DNA of 64,000 nt from Halomonas daqiaonensis (GTDB taxonomy: Bacteria; Pseudomonadota; Gammaproteobacteria; Pseudomonadales; Halomonadaceae): NCBI RefSeq assembly GCF_900109725.1, contig NZ_FOBC01000003.1:182415-246414 (forward strand), given 5' to 3'. The notes under the pieces are model-generated. The model did no database searches, was not told the DNA's origin, and worked only from the letters and a program-made list of their open reading frames with translations. Every line of letters starts with the position of its first letter. Position 1 is the stretch's first letter. Below are positions 21,798 through 31,245 of this stretch, in pieces. A program made the translations under genes and the position numbers.

Positions 21798-23042
21798 ATG
21801 CGCGAACGCGGCCGCACCCGACGTCTGCTGGGGCTCGGCGCCCGCACCGGCGGGGCGCTGATGCGCACTCGAATGGGTGGGCAGGCCGACTGGCGGGCTC
21901 TGGGAGAGGCCCTCTTCGAGGGGCTTTCCGAGCTGAAGGGGCCGGCGATGAAGCTGGCCCAGATCATGTCCCAGTGGGACGACCTGCTGCCGCCGGACCT
22001 CGCCGAGGAGCTCTCACGCCTGCAGCGCCAGGCCGAACCGATGCCCTGGGAGGGCATCCGCCGCACTCTGGTCGAGGAGTACGGGGACCTGGACGAGGTG
22101 TTCTACGACATCGAGCAGCGGCCCTTCGCCAGTGCCTCCATGGGGCAAGTGCATCGCGCCACGACCTTGGACGGTGAGACCCTGGTGCTCAAGGTGCAGT
22201 ATCCGGGACTTGCCGACGTGCTGGAGAGCGACCTGGCACAGGTGCGACGCTTGATGCGCCTGGGACGCTGGCTCAAGGTGCCCCAGGCGCGCCTCGATGC
22301 GCTGTTCGAGGAGCTGTCGGTCAGCCTGCGCGGCGAGCTGGACTACCATGCCGAGGCGGAGGCTCTGGCCCGCTACCGCAGGCGCTATGCCCATCTCGAC
22401 AGCCTGGTGATTCCCGAGCCGTTGCCTGAGTTCTCTGGCCCCCGGGTTCTGGCCATGCGCTACGAGCCAGGAACACCGCTGCGCGAGCTTGAGGCAGGCG
22501 ATGACGACCTTCGCCAGAGGGTCGCAAAGACGCTGGCCGACTGGGTCACCGAGGAGCTCTTCACACATGGTGAGCTTCATGCCGACCCCCACGCGGGTAA
22601 CTTCGCCGTCAACGATCGGGGACAGCTGGTCATCTATGACCTGGGCGCAGTGATCCCGGTGCCCGAGGCGCGCTTGCGGGCGATGCTGCAACTGCTCGAG
22701 GCGACCCTGGCGAAGGATCCCATGGCCATGGACGAGGCGGTTCTCAAGCTGGGTGGCCGCCAGGGACAGGGGGCACCGCTCGCGCTTTATCGTGAGTCCG
22801 CCGAGGCCGTGGAACCGCTGTTTCAGCCTGGCGAGCAGGATTTCGGTGACGTGCGGGTACACCGTCGACTGCGCGAGCTCTCCCCGAAAGTCTGGGCGGC
22901 CATGGACCGCCTGCAACCCCCGGCGGATACTCTGCTGCTGTCACGCACCCTCAACGGCCACTACTGGAACCTGGTACGTCTCGGCGCCCGGCTGGATATG
23001 CAGGCACGCACTCGACCGTTACTGGCGTGGGCAAGGGGATGA
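21798..23042 (+). CDS. ABC1/AarF/UbiB-family atypical kinase
   Basis: This 414-residue protein belongs to the ABC1 (UbiB/COQ8) atypical kinase-like family, often linked to quinone or lipid metabolism. It has the KxGQ-like segment KGPAMKLAQIMS, an A-rich loop ASMGQVHRA, the ATP lysine in LVLKVQYPG, HADPHAGNF (catalytic-loop equivalent) and YDLGA (metal-binding). It lacks the C-terminal membrane helices of UbiB and lies outside the ubi operon, so a paralogue rather than UbiB itself. GAAGGAG precedes the ATG at 21798. The palindrome at 21751-21767 may regulate it. Confidence 0.85.
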   Translation: MRERGRTRRLLGLGARTGGALMRTRMGGQADWRALGEALFEGLSELKGPAMKLAQIMSQWDDLLPPDLAEELSRLQRQAEPMPWEGIRRTLVEEYGDLDEVFYDIEQRPFASASMGQVHRATTLDGETLVLKVQYPGLADVLESDLAQVRRLMRLGRWLKVPQARLDALFEELSVSLRGELDYHAEAEALARYRRRYAHLDSLVIPEPLPEFSGPRVLAMRYEPGTPLRELEAGDDDLRQRVAKTLADWVTEELFTHGELHADPHAGNFAVNDRGQLVIYDLGAVIPVPEARLRAMLQLLEATLAKDPMAMDEAVLKLGGRQGQGAPLALYRESAEAVEPLFQPGEQDFGDVRVHRRLRELSPKVWAAMDRLQPPADTLLLSRTLNGHYWNLVRLGARLDMQARTRPLLAWARG

Positions 23043-23105
23043 ACGGCTGCCAAGCCCCTTGGCAGACTGGTAGACTATGCCGCTTTCCAAACGTTGGAGT
23101 GCACG

Positions 23106-24923
23106 ATGCTGGCTGTATGGGTGGAACAGCTGCTGGGCTTTGCCTCGGGGGCGCTCAAGGCCATTCGCCAGGACGAGCGCTACCCCACGCTGATGGCCTG
23201 GGCCCGCGACGAGGGGCCGGCCCTGGTCGGCGGCAGTTTGCCACTGGCCCAGGCGCTGGCCCCGGAGCTGTGGTCCCAGACCCCGCTGGCGCGACTCGAC
23301 TTCGACGCCGAGCCGCTGGCTCGGCCCGGGCGCAATGAGCCCTGCTGGTGCGATTCCGGGCGCAAGACCAAGCACTGCTGCGGGGCGGTCAGCCTGCCCG
23401 GCCACGTTCCGCCGCACCTGATGTGGATGCTCTCGCTGCGCGACTGGAAGGGCGATACCCTCAAGGCTGCCCTGGCCAGCGGCCGCGCCCCGGCACAGGC
23501 GCTGCTCGAGGCCGGCCTGATCGCCGCCGAGTCCGGCCAGCGGGGTCGGGCCCAGCAGATCCTCGAGTCGCTGTTCGAGCGTGCCGACTGGCTGACCCTC
23601 CCCGAGCAGGCCGAGCCCGCCTTCGAGATCCTCATCGATCTCTACCAGGAGCGCGGCTTCCACCGCAAGCGCGAGGCGTTGCTCGATGCCGTGCTCGACC
23701 GCGGGCCGCTGTTCCTGCGCGGCGTGGCCCTGGAACGGCTCTGCCTGATGCATCTGGACAACGACGACCTGGACAGCGCCCGGGCGGCCTTCGTGCGCGC
23801 CCAGCAGGCCCTGCCCGACTCGCCGACCCTGGCCTATATCGAGGCCATGCTGCTGCTGCACGAGGGCCATGAGCAGGAGGCCGCCGAGCGGTCGCGCTTC
23901 TGGTTCCGTCGCCTGGCCCGCCAGGGCGACCTGGACGCCGATCAGATGCAATTCCTCGCCGACCTGGCCGAGAACCCCGGGGCGACGCTTGCCGACCAGC
24001 TGCTGAGTGCCGAGGAGGACCTCGCCGAGCCGCTGGTGGCCCTGCAGGCGCTGCTGGAATCGCTGCCCGTGGCCCCGCGGCTGGAGATTCACTGCGGCGA
24101 CGACGGCCTCGAATATCATTCCACCGCGCGTGAGGACACGCTGTTCGCCGCCTGGCAGAAGGTCTTCAAGTCCCAGGTCGAGAGTGACGCCCCGATGGGC
24201 TTCGACGAGGACCCCTGGCCGCATGCCGGGGAGTGGCTACCGGCGCTGTGCGCTCATCCCGAGTGGCTGGATGCTCCCGCCGTGGTGCAATCCCTGGCAC
24301 TGGCGCTGGCCAGCCGTTTCGGCAGCCTGCCGTGGATGGCGCCGAGCCTGTTCGAGCCCCTGGCCAGCCGCCTGGAGCGCTGGCTCGAGCAGGTGCGTGC
24401 CGAGGGCGAGGGTCCTTTTCTGTGGGACAGCGCCGACAACGCCATACTCTTGCGCACCGGACTGGCGCTGGTGGTGGGCATGGAGCGTGGTGCCCGGGCG
24501 CGCTCCCGTGAGCTTGCCGAGCGGCTACTCACCCTGGACGATCAGGACAGCCTGGGATTGCGCGAGCTGGTGCTCGACCAGTTGCTCCGGGAAGGCCGCG
24601 ACCGCGCGGCCCTGGCCTTGAGCGAGCGCGAACTCGATAACGATGAGGAAACCCCGCCGCTGGGGCTGCTGATGGGCCGTGTGCTGGCGCTCTATCGCCT
24701 GGAGCGTCGCGACGAGGCCGCCGAGGCGCTGGGCGAAGTACGCCGCCACAGCCCCCACGCCGTGGCCATGCTGTGCGCCGAGAACCCACGCCCGGTGGGC
24801 GGCGAGGGCGTCGCCGAGCCCGGTTCCCGTGCCGAGGCCTGGCAGTACCGCACCCTGATGCGCGACCAGTGGCGGACCACGCCGGGTGCCCTGGCCTGGC
24901 TGCAGGCGCGGCTGGCCGACTGA
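23106..24923 (+). CDS. SEC-C metal-binding motif and TPR-like repeat protein
   Basis: A 605-residue cytoplasmic protein. Near residue 80 it carries a SEC-C zinc-binding motif, GRNEPCWCDSGRKTKHCC, the type found at the C-terminus of SecA and in YecA. The rest is made of helical tetratricopeptide-like repeats rich in Ala, Leu and Glu (for example residues 110-300). The role is not known. GGAG 6 bases before the ATG at 23106 sets the start. It converges on ampG with only 22 bases between stops. Confidence 0.75.
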   Translation: MLAVWVEQLLGFASGALKAIRQDERYPTLMAWARDEGPALVGGSLPLAQALAPELWSQTPLARLDFDAEPLARPGRNEPCWCDSGRKTKHCCGAVSLPGHVPPHLMWMLSLRDWKGDTLKAALASGRAPAQALLEAGLIAAESGQRGRAQQILESLFERADWLTLPEQAEPAFEILIDLYQERGFHRKREALLDAVLDRGPLFLRGVALERLCLMHLDNDDLDSARAAFVRAQQALPDSPTLAYIEAMLLLHEGHEQEAAERSRFWFRRLARQGDLDADQMQFLADLAENPGATLADQLLSAEEDLAEPLVALQALLESLPVAPRLEIHCGDDGLEYHSTAREDTLFAAWQKVFKSQVESDAPMGFDEDPWPHAGEWLPALCAHPEWLDAPAVVQSLALALASRFGSLPWMAPSLFEPLASRLERWLEQVRAEGEGPFLWDSADNAILLRTGLALVVGMERGARARSRELAERLLTLDDQDSLGLRELVLDQLLREGRDRAALALSERELDNDEETPPLGLLMGRVLALYRLERRDEAAEALGEVRRHSPHAVAMLCAENPRPVGGEGVAEPGSRAEAWQYRTLMRDQWRTTPGALAWLQARLAD

Positions 24924-24945
24924 CCTGCCGGCCATATGAAGGCGA

Positions 24946-26307
24946 TCAACTGGCCCGAGGTGCCGGCACCAGCTCGGGGTCGCGGCTGATCCAGATTGCC
25001 AGCATCACGGCCGGTAGCCCCAGCAGCGCGGAGATCAGGAAGAAGGTCGCGTAGCCCTCGCCAGTGACCACCAATCCCCCGAAGCCACTGAGGAACTTGC
25101 CCGGCAGGGTCATCAGCGACGAGAACAGCGCGTACTGGGTGGCCGTATAGGCGCGCGAGGTGAGACTCGACAGGAAGGCGATGAAGACCGCGCTGGCCAG
25201 GCCATTGGCCAGATTGTCGCCGACGATCGCCATCACCAGCATCGGCAGGCTCTGCCCGGCCAGCGCCAGGGCCGTGAACAGCAGGTTGGTGAGCGCCGCG
25301 GCTACCGCGCCCAGTATGAGGATTGGCCCGATGCCGTAGCGGGCCACCAGCAGCCCGCCGAGGATTCCCCCGCCGATGCTCATGGCGATGCCGAAGACAT
25401 TGGTGACGTTGGCGATGGTGGCCAGCGTGAAGCCCAGGTCGATGTAGAGCGGGTTGGCCATCGAGGCCATGGCCAGGTCGCTGATCCGGAAGACTGCCAC
25501 GAACAGCAGCAGCCACAGTGCCTTGCGCCGATGGCGCATGAAGAAATCGGTGAAGGGACAGACGATTGCGCCGATCACCCAGGCCCCCATCCGCCGTAGC
25601 GGCTTAGGCCGACCTCGGGAGGCCCGCAGGAAGGCGCGGACCCGGGGTTCGTGGATCAGTTGGGTGGTCAGCGAGAGGCGCTCGGGCTCCGGTCGCAGCA
25701 GCACCGTGATCACGCCGATGCCCACCAGCGCCGCCATGCTCAGGTAGGCCGCTTCCCAGGAAGCCAGCGAGGCCACGTAGAGGGCACCAGCCCCGGCCGC
25801 CAGCAGCCCGCCGCGATAGCCGATGATGTAGGTCGAGGCCATGGCCGCCTGCATATCGTCTGGCGCGGACTCGATGCGGAAGGCATCGATGGCGATGTCC
25901 TGGGTCGCGCTGCCGAAGGCCACCAGCAGGGCGAAGGCGGCCACCAGAGGCAGGTGGCCCACCGGGTCGACCCCGGCCAGCCCTACCAGGCCGGTGGCGA
26001 TCATCGCCTGGGCCAGCAGCATCCAGCCGCGGCGCTGGCCCAAGGTGCGGGTCAGCAGCGGCAGGGCGAGCCGGTCCACTACCGGGGCCCAGAAGAACTT
26101 GATCGAGTAGAGCATGCCGATCCAGGCGAAGAAGCCGATGGCTGCCACCTCGACCCCGGTGCTGCGCAGCCAGGCCGAGAGGGTCGAGAATACCAGCAGG
26201 AAGGGCAGGCCGGCGGAGAAGCCCAGGAACAGCATGGTGATGACCGGCGCACGCAGGTAGATGGCCAGGGCATCGCGCCAGCTGCGTTGGGCGGTGGGGG
26301 TCGGCAT
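24946..26307 (-). CDS. ampG: AmpG-type muropeptide permease
   Basis: This major-facilitator permease of about 453 residues has some twelve hydrophobic segments and imports 1,6-anhydromuropeptides for peptidoglycan recycling. Family features include LLFLGFSAGLPFLLVFSTLSAW-type N-terminal text (seen as FLGFSAGLPFLLVFSTL), FAWIGMLYSIKFFWAPVVDR and SATQDIAIDAFRIE. The ATG at 26307 has AAGGAG 11 bases upstream; an in-frame GTG at 26319 sits on that site and is unlikely. It is divergent from rfaH. Confidence 0.9.
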   Translation of the reverse strand: MPTPTAQRSWRDALAIYLRAPVITMLFLGFSAGLPFLLVFSTLSAWLRSTGVEVAAIGFFAWIGMLYSIKFFWAPVVDRLALPLLTRTLGQRRGWMLLAQAMIATGLVGLAGVDPVGHLPLVAAFALLVAFGSATQDIAIDAFRIESAPDDMQAAMASTYIIGYRGGLLAAGAGALYVASLASWEAAYLSMAALVGIGVITVLLRPEPERLSLTTQLIHEPRVRAFLRASRGRPKPLRRMGAWVIGAIVCPFTDFFMRHRRKALWLLLFVAVFRISDLAMASMANPLYIDLGFTLATIANVTNVFGIAMSIGGGILGGLLVARYGIGPILILGAVAAALTNLLFTALALAGQSLPMLVMAIVGDNLANGLASAVFIAFLSSLTSRAYTATQYALFSSLMTLPGKFLSGFGGLVVTGEGYATFFLISALLGLPAVMLAIWISRDPELVPAPRAS

Positions 26308-26503
26308 GTCGGTCAGCACTCCTTGCGTTGGACTCGACGGAGGCCACGCAGGCCTCGATCATCAATGATAAAATCTCGCGTCGGCAGCCGGGCCGGGCAG
26401 CGTCCGACCCTTGTCATCCGAGCGGTTTCATCCGGGCTGGCATGCGGTGGGATTGTTGCAGAGCCCCGGCAATGACACCAGCACGAACCCGACCAGGAGC
26501 GAC

Positions 26504-27046
26504 ATGAGCGATTCCGAGATTCGCCAGGCCGAAGACGACGATGCCGTGCCCCGCTGGTATGCAATCCAGTGCAAGGGCGGAGAGTCCTTTCGTGCCGCCG
26601 AGCACCTGGCCAATCAGGGCTACGAGATCTTCCATCCCGTGCTCCAGGTCCAGAAGAAGCGCCGTGGCAAGCTCGAGTGGATCAGCGAGCCGTTGTTCCC
26701 CTATTACCTGTTCATCCGGCTCGACCGGCTGGCCAGCAACTGGCGGCCCATCCGTTCTACCCGCGGCGTACTGAAGCTCGTCACCTTCGGCCTGGCCATG
26801 CCGGTGCCGGTCAGCGATGAGTTGATCGAGACGCTGCTCGCGCACGGCAGCGGCGAGGAGGACGCGAGCTCGAATGTCTACTTCCGTGCCGGCGAGGCGG
26901 TGGAGATCACCGAGGGGCCCTTCAAGGACCTGCAGGCTGTATTTGCCAGCCACAAGGGCGAGGAGCGGGCCATCGTGCTGCTCAACATGCTGCACAAGCA
27001 GCAGCGCCTGGAGATGCCCGTCGGCCAATTGCGCCGCCGCGACTAG
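26504..27046 (+). CDS. rfaH: Transcription/translation regulator RfaH
   Basis: This NusG paralogue is recruited to RNA polymerase at ops sites and suppresses Rho termination in long cell-surface operons. The 180-residue protein starts its NGN domain at WYAIQCKGGESFRAAEHL and keeps the FHPVLQVQKKRRGK and EPLFPYYLFIRL stretches; a C-terminal KOW-type domain (VEITEGPFKDLQAVF) follows. CAGGAG before the ATG at 26504 sets the start. Compared with NusG, the LFP(G/N)Y text and lack of an adjacent rplK favour RfaH. Confidence 0.88.
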   Translation: MSDSEIRQAEDDDAVPRWYAIQCKGGESFRAAEHLANQGYEIFHPVLQVQKKRRGKLEWISEPLFPYYLFIRLDRLASNWRPIRSTRGVLKLVTFGLAMPVPVSDELIETLLAHGSGEEDASSNVYFRAGEAVEITEGPFKDLQAVFASHKGEERAIVLLNMLHKQQRLEMPVGQLRRRD

Positions 27047-27090
27047 GTGGCGGCCTGCTTGTCATTTACCCATTCGCGTCTGGAGATCCC

Positions 27091-27597
27091 ATGACCATCG
27101 CCCCCCAACGGATCGTGACCCTGCACTATCGGCTCAGCGATCAGGACGACAGTGTCCTCGATGACTCCCATGCCCGCGGGCAGCCCCTCGAATACCTGCA
27201 TGGGCACGGCAACATCATGGCCGGCCTGGAACGCGCACTCGAGGGCCAGGAGGCTGGCGCTCAGCTCTCCGTCACTCTGATGCCGGCCGAGGCCTATGGC
27301 CTGCGCGATGAGGCGCTGGTGCGCGAGGTCGGCCGCCATGCCTTCCCGGTGGAAGACATCGCGCCGGGCATGCGCTTCCAGACCCCGGGTGACGATGGCC
27401 CAGAGATCGTCACCGTGCTCGAGGTCCGTGATGACGCCGTGGTCATCGATACCAACCACCCGCTGGCCGGTCAGACGCTGCGCTACCGCCTCGAGGTGCT
27501 GGAGGTGCGCGACGCCACCCGTGCCGAGCTCGCCAAGGGCCATCCGCTGCCCCCGGGCACCGATCCCGGCGAGGTCGAGGACAAGAAGATGCCGTGA
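27091..27597 (+). CDS. slyD: FKBP-type peptidyl-prolyl isomerase, SlyD type
   Basis: This 168-residue protein-folding helper has the FKBP N-terminal strand VTLHYRLSD, the GQPLEYLHGHGNIMAGLERALEG active-region (seen as EYLHGHGNIMAGLERAL), the insert-in-flap domain (AYGLRDEALVREVGRHAF) and the NHPLAGQTLRYRLEVLEVR closing strand that define SlyD. The His-rich metal-binding tail of E. coli SlyD is missing; the C-terminus is only EVEDKKMP. It may not take part in nickel handling. Confidence 0.9.
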   Translation: MTIAPQRIVTLHYRLSDQDDSVLDDSHARGQPLEYLHGHGNIMAGLERALEGQEAGAQLSVTLMPAEAYGLRDEALVREVGRHAFPVEDIAPGMRFQTPGDDGPEIVTVLEVRDDAVVIDTNHPLAGQTLRYRLEVLEVRDATRAELAKGHPLPPGTDPGEVEDKKMP

Positions 27598-27650
27598 AAA
27601 CTGACCTGGATCAACGGATTTCCCGTGACCCACTGGGCTCGTGGCGATAC

Positions 27651-27692
27651 TTGATTCAGGTCAGCATTTGCCTCCACCCGCGGGACTACAGT
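27651..27692 (+). promoter_or_regulatory. Possible Anr/FNR-type promoter of the CcoM-like gene
   Basis: TTGATTCAGGTCAG (27651-27664) matches one half of the FNR/Anr box TTGAT-N4-ATCAA fully and three of five positions of the other half. A -10-like TACAGT (27687-27692) follows so that the box would be centred near -41.5 of a start near 27699, the usual place for an activated class II promoter. The assignment is inference. Confidence 0.35.
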
Positions 27693-27725
27693 TCTCCCAA
27701 CACATCGGGACGGGAGGACACCACC

Positions 27726-27839
27726 ATGTATCTAGATGACGCCGTAATCTTCGGGCTCGTAACTGTCACGATGATGGTCGCTTTCATGGGGGGCTGGGTC
27801 GCGTTCATCGTTCGCGATCATCGCAAGAAGAAGCACTGA
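27726..27839 (+). CDS. ccoM: CcoM-like small subunit of cbb3-type cytochrome c oxidase
   Basis: A 37-residue protein starting MYLDDAVIFGLVTVTMMV with a single membrane helix (about residues 7-28) and a basic tail HRKKKH. Size, single helix, the initial acidic residues and Lys-rich end agree with CcoM, a 37-residue subunit that stabilises cbb3 oxidase in Pseudomonas stutzeri. GGGAGG upstream of the ATG and a strong terminator directly after show it is a stand-alone transcript. Other cbb3 subunit genes are not nearby. Identification rests on size and pattern. Confidence 0.6.
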   Translation: MYLDDAVIFGLVTVTMMVAFMGGWVAFIVRDHRKKKH

Positions 27840-27888
27840 TCCAGCCGCTTCAAGAGTCGTCAGGGGAGGGGGGAGCTTTCCCCCCACT

Positions 27889-27916
27889 AGCCGACCCGCT
27901 TGGGTCGGCTTTTTTT
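27889..27916 (+). terminator. Rho-independent terminator after the CcoM-like gene
   Basis: AGCCGACCC (27889-27897) and GGGTCGGCT (27902-27910) form a 9-bp stem with a 4-base loop, followed directly by a T-run (27910-27916). Confidence 0.92.
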
Positions 27917-27953
27917 CGCCTGCTGAATCGGTACTGATCAGGTGGGGTTGAGC

Positions 27954-28604
27954 TCAGCGCTCGGCGGTAATGCGTATGGGGACGGAACTTGTCGGCGACC
28001 AGTGGCGGGACAGGGCACGCATCACCCGCTCCGGGTACCAGGTCTTGCCCAGGCTGCCGTTGTAGCGTGCCAGCGCCCGGGTCAGGTCGCCGCCTTCCAC
28101 GGCCAGGTAGTGGGCCAGTATCGTGCAGCCATAGCGCAGGTTGCGACGCGGGTCCTTGAGGTCGTCGGCAGGCAGGCCCAGCTCGCGGACCCAGAACGGC
28201 ATGATCTGCATCAGCCCCACGGCGCCGGCCGAGGACACAGCCTCGGCCTGGAAGGCGCTCTCTACCTGGATCACTGCCAGTACCAGCTCCGGCGCCAGGC
28301 CGGCTAGCCGGGCCTCATGGTGGATACGGCCCAGTAGTTCGCGACGCAATGCCGGTTCAGGCATGTAGCGCGCAAGGCGCGGCTCCATGTCATTGAGCCA
28401 CTGGCGGGCAGCCCAGACCTCGGCGGGCGCCACGCGAGCGGAGCGGATGCTGTCGAGGGTGCCGCGCAGGCTGGCGGGCGTCTCCGGCAGGGCACGCACG
28501 AAGGGCGCGGGCCGGTCGGGCGACAGCGAGTCGGGCAGGGCTGCGATGAAGCCCCCGTCACCCTGGGCCACTGCTGTGGAGGCGGATAGGCAGCAGGCCG
28601 CCAT
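27954..28604 (-). CDS. Lytic transglycosylase, SLT domain
   Basis: A peptidoglycan lytic transglycosylase of the goose-lysozyme-like SLT family. The catalytic Glu lies in AVIQVESAFQ, followed by SAGAVGLMQIMPFW and the ALARYNGSLG motif. The start is uncertain: the ATG at 28604 yields a 216-residue protein with a short hydrophobic signal (MAACCLSASTAVAQG) that lacks basic residues; an earlier non-ATG start overlapping the end of proS would add an Arg-rich segment typical of a signal peptide. Likely periplasmic. Confidence 0.82.
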   Translation of the reverse strand: MAACCLSASTAVAQGDGGFIAALPDSLSPDRPAPFVRALPETPASLRGTLDSIRSARVAPAEVWAARQWLNDMEPRLARYMPEPALRRELLGRIHHEARLAGLAPELVLAVIQVESAFQAEAVSSAGAVGLMQIMPFWVRELGLPADDLKDPRRNLRYGCTILAHYLAVEGGDLTRALARYNGSLGKTWYPERVMRALSRHWSPTSSVPIRITAER

Positions 28605-28626
28605 CAGGGCGGCGGCCCGGCAGCGC

Positions 28627-30348
28627 TCAGCGAGCGACCTTCTCGCCCAGGAAGTCGAGGATCTGCTCGGCCGGTACCATGGTAGCGTCACTGTCACGGC
28701 GTCCCTTGTACTCCAGTTCTCCCTTGTCCAGGCCGCGATCGCCAACCACCAGGCGGTGGGGAATACCCATCAGCTCATGGTCGGCGAACCGCACGCCGGG
28801 GCGCAGGTCGCGGTCATCAAGCAGCACTTCGAGGCCGGCGGCAGTGAGGGCCTGATACAGCCGCTCGGACTCCTCGCGCACCCGCTGCGACTTGTGGGCG
28901 TTCATCGGTACCATCGCGACCTGGAAGGGGGCGATGACCTCGGGCCAGATGATGCCGGCGTCGTCGTGGTTCTGCTCGATGGCGGCGGCCACGACGCGGG
29001 TCACGCCGATACCATAGCAGCCCATCCAGGGATGCACGGCACGACCTTCGTCGCCCAGCACGGTGGCATTCATCGCTTCGCTGTACTTGCGCCCCAACTG
29101 GAAGACGTGGCCGACCTCGATGCCGCGCTTGATGGCGAGCGTGCCCTTGCCATCCGGCGAGGGGTCGCCCTCGACCACGTTGCGGATGTCGGCGACCTTC
29201 GGCAGCGTCGCGTCGCGCTCCCAGTTGATGCCGAAGTAGTGCTTGCCGTCGACGTTGGCGCCGGCGCCAAAGTCGCTCATCAGCGCGACCGAGCGGTCGA
29301 TGATGATGGGCATCTCGAGGTTCACCGGGCCGAGCGAGCCGGGGCCGGCACCCACCACGGCGCGGATCTCTTCCTCGCTGGCCATGGTCAGCGGAGCGGC
29401 GACCTCGGAGAGATTCTCGGCCTTCACCTCGTTGAGCTCGTGGTCGCCGCGCACCAGCAGGGCGACCAGACCGCCTTCGGCTGCGTGGACCATCAACGTC
29501 TTGAGGGTCTTCTCGATGGGCAGGCCGTGTTGCTCCACCAGGGCGGCGATGGTCTTGGCATTCGGGGTATCGACCAGTTGCAGCTCTTCGCTGGGGGCGG
29601 GGCGCTGGGCACCGCTGTCCGGCGGTGCCGGCAGCGCTTCGGCCTTCTCCATGTTGGCGGCGTAGTCGGACTCGGTGGAGAAGACGATGTCGTCCTCGCC
29701 GGAGTCGGCCAGTACATGGAACTCGTGGGACCCCGTGCCGCCGATGGCGCCGTTGTCGGCGATCACCGGGCGGAAGTCCAGCCCCAGGCGGGTAAAGATC
29801 CGCGTGTAGGCGTCATACATCGCCTGGTAGGTTTCCTTGAGGGATGCCTCGTCGACGTGGAAGGAGTAGGCATCCTTCATGATGAACTCGCGGGAGCGCA
29901 TTACGCCGAAGCGCGGCCGGATCTCGTCGCGGAACTTGGTCTGGATCTGGTAGAAGTTGGCCGGCAGCTGCTTGTAGCTGGCGATTTCCTTGCGCACCAG
30001 GTCGGTGATCACTTCTTCGTGGGTAGGCCCGACGCAGTAGTCGCGTTCGTGGCGATCCTTGAGGCGCAGCAGTTCCGGGCCATACTGCTCCCAGCGGCCG
30101 GACTCCTGCCACAGCTCGGCGGGTTGCACCGCCGGCATCAGCACCTCTTGGGCGCCGGCGCGGTCCATCTCCTCACGCACGATACGCTCGACCTTGCGCA
30201 GGGTCTTGATGCCCAGCGGCAGCCAGGTATAGAGGCCTGAGGTGAGGCGGCGGATCATCCCCGAACGCAGCATCAGCTGATGGCTGATGACCTCGGCGTC
30301 GGCGGGAGTTTCCTTGAGGGTGGCGATCAACAGTTGGCTAGCGCGCAT
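28627..30348 (-). CDS. proS: Prolyl-tRNA synthetase (bacterial type)
   Basis: A 573-residue class II aminoacyl-tRNA synthetase charging tRNA-Pro. The start [20 protein letters not shown] and motifs [50 protein letters not shown] and [14 protein letters not shown] are intact. The YbaK-like editing insertion is present (about residues 225-400). The ATG at 30348 gives the family N-terminus. The lytic transglycosylase gene follows on the same strand. Confidence 0.97.
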   Translation of the reverse strand: MRASQLLIATLKETPADAEVISHQLMLRSGMIRRLTSGLYTWLPLGIKTLRKVERIVREEMDRAGAQEVLMPAVQPAELWQESGRWEQYGPELLRLKDRHERDYCVGPTHEEVITDLVRKEIASYKQLPANFYQIQTKFRDEIRPRFGVMRSREFIMKDAYSFHVDEASLKETYQAMYDAYTRIFTRLGLDFRPVIADNGAIGGTGSHEFHVLADSGEDDIVFSTESDYAANMEKAEALPAPPDSGAQRPAPSEELQLVDTPNAKTIAALVEQHGLPIEKTLKTLMVHAAEGGLVALLVRGDHELNEVKAENLSEVAAPLTMASEEEIRAVVGAGPGSLGPVNLEMPIIIDRSVALMSDFGAGANVDGKHYFGINWERDATLPKVADIRNVVEGDPSPDGKGTLAIKRGIEVGHVFQLGRKYSEAMNATVLGDEGRAVHPWMGCYGIGVTRVVAAAIEQNHDDAGIIWPEVIAPFQVAMVPMNAHKSQRVREESERLYQALTAAGLEVLLDDRDLRPGVRFADHELMGIPHRLVVGDRGLDKGELEYKGRRDSDATMVPAEQILDFLGEKVAR

Positions 30349-30489
30349 GGGTCCGGCGGTTCCTCGAGCGTGTTCGTACGGGCGACGTAAGCGGGGCCGC
30401 GAAGGTCGGCGGCAATGACCGAGCATTGTACGGCCCGCTGCCCAAGGCGGCAAAAGCTTGTGTTTCCCCGGCGTTTCCCCGGGCCCTGA

Positions 30490-31245
30490 TCAGCCCTCCA
30501 ACAGCAGCAGGCGCACCAGCATGCCCAGCACCAGGGTGGTGGAAATGCTGAGCAGGGTGCCGAGCAGTACGTATTCGGTGAGCTTGCGGTCACGGGAGTC
30601 GCGCAGGTCGCCGAAGCGCAGCACCGACTTGGCGGCGAGCAGGAAGCCGACCGCAGTGAGCTGGTCCAGCAGCACCAGGGTCAGCACCAGCAGCCGTTCC
30701 AGCACGCCGATGCGCGCTCCGGCGCTGGCCAGGGTGCCGGTCTCCTCGAGCTGCGCGCTCCAGCGCTGCATGACCAGGGCGATGGCGATCGACAGCGGGC
30801 GCGTCACCAGCAGGTAGGCGGTCGCGACTCCCAGCACCGTCGGTGAAGTGAGCCAGGCGGCGAGCTCGCTCAACGGGGCCAGGCTGCCGAGCCAGGCCAG
30901 CCAGAGCCCCAGCAACACCAGCAGGTGAAGGATTTGATCGAGCAGGAACCAGCGCAGCTCTCCGGCTGGCAATCGGGCCTTGGCCAGGTCGATCAGCCAG
31001 TGGCTGACGGCTACTACCAGGGCGCCGAGCAGCACCGCGGCCAGGCCTTGAGGCATGGCCGCGGTTGCCACCAGCAGTATGCCCCCGGCGAGCAGGCCAT
31101 GCACCAACGCATGTTGCAGCAGGCGCGGGGAGCGGTGGCGCAGCTGATAGCGTTCTTCCACCCAGATGCGCGGCTGCAGCATGAAGTCGCCGACCAGATG
31201 GCCTAGTACCAGGCCCAGGAGCAGCGAGAGGGCATCGGGGCTCAT
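30490..31245 (-). CDS. DUF3307 family membrane protein
   Basis: A 251-residue integral membrane protein with about six hydrophobic segments. The opening LGLVLGHLVGDFMLQPRIWVEE and HWLIDLAKARLP match the DUF3307 family, which lacks a known function. Its ATG at 31245 overlaps the stop of the upstream SatD-family gene, and GGAGGAG lies 8 bases before it, so the two are coupled. Genes of these two families are commonly neighbours, which suggests a joint role. Confidence 0.8.
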   Translation of the reverse strand: MSPDALSLLLGLVLGHLVGDFMLQPRIWVEERYQLRHRSPRLLQHALVHGLLAGGILLVATAAMPQGLAAVLLGALVVAVSHWLIDLAKARLPAGELRWFLLDQILHLLVLLGLWLAWLGSLAPLSELAAWLTSPTVLGVATAYLLVTRPLSIAIALVMQRWSAQLEETGTLASAGARIGVLERLLVLTLVLLDQLTAVGFLLAAKSVLRFGDLRDSRDRKLTEYVLLGTLLSISTTLVLGMLVRLLLLEG

